A stretch of DNA of 32,863 nucleotides from Fidelibacterota bacterium (GTDB lineage: Bacteria; Fidelibacterota; Marinisomatia; Marinisomatales; Marinisomataceae). The DNA lies in the NCBI GenBank assembly GCA_029253045.1, contig JAQXAG010000042.1:1-32863 (forward strand), in the 5' to 3' direction. Shown in pieces: positions 29,240 to 32,863 of the stretch. Under the pieces are notes generated by a model. That model saw only the letters and a program-made list of their open reading frames with translations. It searched no databases and was not told where the DNA came from. The first letter of the stretch is position 1. Each line of letters starts with the position of its first letter. The position numbers and the translations under genes are program-made.

Positions 29240-30436
29240 ATGGCAATATCAGAGAAAGACTTTCAAGATATTAAGAAAAAAATAGCAAATTTTGTTAAAG
29301 AAGAATTGCTTGATAATGAGAAGCAATTTCAGCCTAACCATACATTTGCAGACCATTTACCTTATCTTGAAGAAAAAAGAAATCAAGTAAGAGAGATGGG
29401 TCTTTTTACTCCACAAATACCTAAAGAGTATGGTGGCTTAGGATTGAGCTTACATCAGCTGGGTCAAATTTATGAGATTCTAGCAGGTACTTTTTATGGC
29501 TTATATGTTTTTAATTGTCAAGCACCAGATGCAGGTAATATGGAAATCTTAATGGATCATGGAACTGATTATCAGAAAGAAACATTTTTAAAACCTCTTA
29601 TTGATGGAAAAATTCGAAGTTGTTTTTCAATGACAGAACCTGAATATGCAGGATCTAACCCTTTAATGATGGGTACAATTGCTAAAAAAGAAGGCCCTAA
29701 TTATGTTATTAATGGACATAAATGGTTTACATCTTCAGCAGAAGGTGCAAGTTTTGCAATAGCAATGGTTGTTACTGATCCAGATAATCCTAATCCATAT
29801 CTTCGAGCAAGTCAAATTATTGTTCCAACAGATACTGAAGGATTCAATTTTATTAGAAATATTTCAGTAATGGGTGACGAAGGAGATGGTTGGAATGCTC
29901 ACGCTGAAATTCGATATGAAAATTGTGTAGTTCCTGAAGAAAACGTATTAGGTGCACCCGGCGCAGGATTTAAAATTGCTCAAGATAGACTTGGTCCTGG
30001 AAGAATCCACCATTGTATGCGATGGATAGGTGAATGCGAGCGTGCATTTTCCATGATGTGTGAAAGAGCAGTTAGTCGTGAAATAGCACCAGGAAAAACA
30101 TTAGGAACTAAACAAACTATTCAGAATTGGATTGCTGATTCTCGCGCTGAAATTAATGCTTCAAGATTGATGGTCCTTGATGCAGCAAGTAAGATTGATG
30201 CAAGTGGAGCTGAGTCTGCAAAAGTAGAAATATCTACCATAAAGTTTTTTGTAGCGCAAGTATTACAAAATGTTTTAGATCGTGCAGTTCAGACACATGG
30301 AGCGCTTGGAATGACAGACGATACTTTCTTAGCATCTTTGTGGAGACATGAAAGATCTGCAAGAATTTATGACGGAGCCGATGAAGTACATAGATCTAGA
30401 GTAGCTAGAGAGATTTTAAAGCAATACTCAAAATAA
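29240..30436 (+). CDS. Acyl-CoA dehydrogenase, ACAD10/ACAD11-like
   Basis: MTEPEYAGSNP FAD region; LGPGRIHHCMRWIGECERAFSMMCERAVSRE and IYDGADEVHRSRVAREIL resemble ACAD10/11-type dehydrogenases. Confidence 0.93.
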   Translation: MAISEKDFQDIKKKIANFVKEELLDNEKQFQPNHTFADHLPYLEEKRNQVREMGLFTPQIPKEYGGLGLSLHQLGQIYEILAGTFYGLYVFNCQAPDAGNMEILMDHGTDYQKETFLKPLIDGKIRSCFSMTEPEYAGSNPLMMGTIAKKEGPNYVINGHKWFTSSAEGASFAIAMVVTDPDNPNPYLRASQIIVPTDTEGFNFIRNISVMGDEGDGWNAHAEIRYENCVVPEENVLGAPGAGFKIAQDRLGPGRIHHCMRWIGECERAFSMMCERAVSREIAPGKTLGTKQTIQNWIADSRAEINASRLMVLDAASKIDASGAESAKVEISTIKFFVAQVLQNVLDRAVQTHGALGMTDDTFLASLWRHERSARIYDGADEVHRSRVAREILKQYSK

Positions 30437-30442
30437 AATTAC

Positions 30443-31618
30443 ATGTTCTCAAATAAGGCAAAGGTAAGTTTCAGAATTCCTCTTAAACTTAAACTCTACC
30501 TTTTTATGTCTAAATTCTATAAACAAAAAAATGATATTACCTTTTCAATGGATAAACCTAAAGATATCAGAAAGGGCGAAGATCTACCAATAGATTCATT
30601 AAAAAAGTTTTTAAGCTCTCAAGGTTTTGATATAAAAGGTCTTAATATAAAACAATTTCCTAGCGGATATTCAAATCTGACTTACTTCTTAAGTACTAAT
30701 AACAACGAATACGTGCTAAGAAGACCTCCTTTTGGTGCTGACAGTTTAAAAGGTGGACATGATATGTCGAGAGAGTATAAGGTTTTGAGCAAATTAAAAG
30801 CTGAATTTAAAAAGGTTCCGAATGTTCATCTATATACGGAAGATAAATCTATTATTGGTGCACCATTCTATATTATGGATTGTGTAAAAGGATATATCAT
30901 GAGACCTAATTTATCTCAGGAAAATGCACCAGATGCTGATACTATATCTAAGATTGCAGATTCTCTTATTGATACATTAGTCAATTTACATCAAGTAGAT
31001 ATTGATAAAAGTGGTTTGAGTGACTTTGGTAAGATAGAAGGGTATGTATCAAGACAAGTATCGGGATGGACAAAAAGATATTTTCATGCTAAGACACATA
31101 CTATTCCAGAAATGGAGTTTGTTGCAAAATGGTTAAACGAAAATCAGCCCAAAGAATCTGGTAAAGCTATTATCCACAATGACTTTAAGTATGATAATGC
31201 GGTACTTGATATGAATGACCCTACTAAAGTTATCTCAGTTTTAGATTGGGAAATGGCTACCCTAGGCGATCCTTTAATGGATCTAGGAACTACGCTTGGA
31301 TATTGGGTAGATAAAAATGATGCACCAGAGTTTAAGCTATTCAAATTGAGCGCTACAACTCTTGATGGAAACCCATCTAGGCAAGATATTTTAACTATGT
31401 ATGAAAAGAAATCAGGAAAAACAATCAACAACCCAGTTTTTTATTATGTATTTGGTTTATTTAAAATAGCAATTATTGCTCAGCAAATTTATTATAGATA
31501 TCACAAAGGGTATACAAAAGATAAGAGATTTAGTATGTTAAATATTGCTGTTAACTCATTGGGGGTAATGGCTAATCAAGCTATCATTAAGAATAGAGTA
31601 AGTGATTTATTTGAGTAG
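30443..31618 (+). CDS. APH-like phosphotransferase (ACAD10/11 kinase-domain type)
   Basis: FPSGYSNLTYFLSTNNNEYVLRRPPFG, AIIHNDFKYDNAVLD (catalytic loop), VISVLDWEMATLGDPLMDLG. Start uncertain; ATG 30548 (MDKPKDIRKGEDLP) is an alternative. Confidence 0.9.
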   Translation: MFSNKAKVSFRIPLKLKLYLFMSKFYKQKNDITFSMDKPKDIRKGEDLPIDSLKKFLSSQGFDIKGLNIKQFPSGYSNLTYFLSTNNNEYVLRRPPFGADSLKGGHDMSREYKVLSKLKAEFKKVPNVHLYTEDKSIIGAPFYIMDCVKGYIMRPNLSQENAPDADTISKIADSLIDTLVNLHQVDIDKSGLSDFGKIEGYVSRQVSGWTKRYFHAKTHTIPEMEFVAKWLNENQPKESGKAIIHNDFKYDNAVLDMNDPTKVISVLDWEMATLGDPLMDLGTTLGYWVDKNDAPEFKLFKLSATTLDGNPSRQDILTMYEKKSGKTINNPVFYYVFGLFKIAIIAQQIYYRYHKGYTKDKRFSMLNIAVNSLGVMANQAIIKNRVSDLFE

Positions 31619-31635
31619 AATTTTTTTTAGATAAA

Positions 31636-31662
31636 AAAAAGGCCTTCAATGAAGGCCTTTTT
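31636..31662. terminator. Bidirectional Rho-independent terminator
   Basis: AAAAAGGCCTTC-AAT-GAAGGCCTTTTT between the convergent kinase and rhodopsin genes. Confidence 0.93.
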
Positions 31663-31678
31663 AATTTAAAGATTAATA

Positions 31679-32371
31679 CTATTTTGTATCCATCTTAGCA
31701 GCTGCCCAAACAATGACACCTGGTAAGATTTTGTTTACAAAGTCAGCTAAATTGTATACTTGGTTAGTTAAATCCATATCAACACCACCACCAAAGTAGC
31801 CTAAAGCGTATCCTGCTGGGTAGATAAGCCACCCAAAGGTTACAATGTTTTTCAGGTTGACATATGCATATTGACCAGCAGCATTTTTTGATCCTGCATT
31901 TGCATCTGCAGCTTCACCAGACCAGATCTCTTTAAGAGCTAGACCCCAGAAAAGCATTCCACCAACAAAACCTATTGTTGAGCTGATGACCTGTGTTTCA
32001 CCTAAGTAACCAAACACTAACATTAGTGTGGTAAACCCAAGCAATCTTTTGAAAACACCTGAACTTACATTTGTTACAGCTAATAGAACGATATATAGCT
32101 CTACCATTAGTAACGGCACAGTGATTAACCAATCAATGTATCTAATTGCTACAACGTCAGTTCCACCGGCATCTCTCATATAAAAATAGTGAACTGCTGC
32201 GATAAAGCATACTAGACCTGATACAGTTAATGATGTTTTCCATTTTGGATTTACATTGTCTCTTTCAAGCCAAAAGAAAAGGGCTGCAGCAAGCAAAGCC
32301 ATATTTACTACGAAAAAAGTGAATCCTGTCAAAGTGCTAGGATCCATTCCCATTAAATTAATAACATACAT
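31679..32371 (-). CDS. Proteorhodopsin (predicted green-absorbing proton pump)
   Basis: Seven hydrophobic helices; RYIDWLITVPLLMVE (D/T/E pump motif, Leu at the spectral-tuning position), VHYFYMR (His of the H75 type), YNLADFVNKILPG (retinal Schiff-base Lys). GAGG RBS upstream of ATG. Confidence 0.97.
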   Translation of the reverse strand: MYVINLMGMDPSTLTGFTFFVVNMALLAAALFFWLERDNVNPKWKTSLTVSGLVCFIAAVHYFYMRDAGGTDVVAIRYIDWLITVPLLMVELYIVLLAVTNVSSGVFKRLLGFTTLMLVFGYLGETQVISSTIGFVGGMLFWGLALKEIWSGEAADANAGSKNAAGQYAYVNLKNIVTFGWLIYPAGYALGYFGGGVDMDLTNQVYNLADFVNKILPGVIVWAAAKMDTK

Positions 32372-32461
32372 ATTTATTACCTCGTTAATTGTTAAATTGC
32401 AAGAATATATAATATTTATTAATTAAAGTCATAGTACTTTATTGAGCCTATTGTTATTTTA

Positions 32462-32478
32462 TTGAGATTAGGTCTCAA
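32462..32478. promoter_or_regulatory. Inverted repeat in rhodopsin/PNPOx divergent intergenic region
   Basis: TTGAGA-TTAGG-TCTCAA; perfect 6-bp arms with a 5-nt spacer. Confidence 0.4.
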
Positions 32479-32492
32479 AAAATTTTATAAAA

Positions 32493-32863
32493 ATGAACAA
32501 AAAATTTACTGAAATATACAATTCTATTGACGGTGATATGACATCGGCTGTACCTGATTATAAAGATCCTTTTCATTTATTTTATATTGCAAGCTCTTCA
32601 AAGAAAATTCCAAATATAAGAACGGTAGTTCTGAGAAACTTCTCAATGTCCAAAAAATTGTTTGAATTTCATTCAGATATTAGAAGTCCTAAAATTGAAC
32701 AGTTAAATATTAATTCTAACTTTTCTGCACTATTTTATAATCCAGATAAAAAAATACAACTACGTTTTTCTGGTACAACAAAGATATTGCATAAGGATGC
32801 ATCAACAAAAAAAAGATGGTCAGGAATATCAAATTCATCACGAAGATGTAATTTAGGTCCATT
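32493..32863 (+). CDS. Pyridoxamine 5'-phosphate oxidase-like flavin-binding protein (3'-truncated by window edge)
   Basis: Translated by hand from ATG 32493: MNKKFTEIYNSIDGDMTSAVPDYKDPFHLFYIASSSKKIPNIRTVVLRNFSMSKKLFEFHSDIRSPKIEQLNINSNFSALFYNPDKKIQLRFSGTTKILHKDASTKKRWSGISNSSRRCNLGP. The RTVVLR...FHSDIRSPKIEQL...QLRFSGT layout matches PNPOx-like split-barrel proteins. Missing from the ORF track because no stop falls within the window. Confidence 0.75.
   Translation, partial: MNKKFTEIYNSIDGDMTSAVPDYKDPFHLFYIASSSKKIPNIRTVVLRNFSMSKKLFEFHSDIRSPKIEQLNINSNFSALFYNPDKKIQLRFSGTTKILHKDASTKKRWSGISNSSRRCNLGP

Noticed and set aside
31679-32371. Sodium- or chloride-pumping rhodopsin
   Set aside because: The helix C motif is D-T-E with proton-pump spacing, not NDQ or NTQ.
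1-32863. CRISPR arrays, tRNA/rRNA genes, insertion sequences, toxin-antitoxin or defence systems
   Set aside because: The intergenic regions are short. I read each for repeats, cloverleaf-like motifs or transposase remnants and found none.

Overview
The window is a low-GC bacterial chromosomal segment dense with housekeeping genes. Its gene content fits a marine, proteorhodopsin-bearing lineage with Por/FlgD-like C-terminal sorting domains and a B12-dependent RNR. A Marinimicrobia/SAR406-like origin is an inference only and was not tested. From left to right: (i) a + strand run of a partial BatD-like protein, efp, accB, accC, gcvH, a XerC/D recombinase, an M50 protease, miaA, pyrB and pyrC, followed by rplM, rpsI, rpsB, tsf, pyrH and frr; (ii) a - strand pair of nrdJ (class II RNR) and a translationally overlapping uncharacterised protein; (iii) a haloalkane dehalogenase/OleB-like hydrolase, a fused indolepyruvate:ferredoxin oxidoreductase-family protein, a secreted zincin-like metalloprotease with a sorting domain, and a PLP threonine/serine dehydratase; (iv) a TonB-dependent receptor (-) divergent from an exported MsrB (+), followed by a MATE transporter; (v) a tight MaoC / histidine phosphatase / ACAD10-11-like dehydrogenase / APH-like kinase cluster; (vi) a predicted green-tuned proteorhodopsin (-) divergent from a truncated PNPOx-like gene. 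The most interesting items are the split ACAD10/11-like kinase-dehydrogenase cluster, the dyad-rich divergent intergenic regions (TonB receptor/MsrB and rhodopsin/PNPOx), the uncharacterised protein coupled to nrdJ, and the metalloprotease with a non-canonical HExxHxxTxxH site. I found no CRISPR array, tRNA, rRNA, transposon or prophage.
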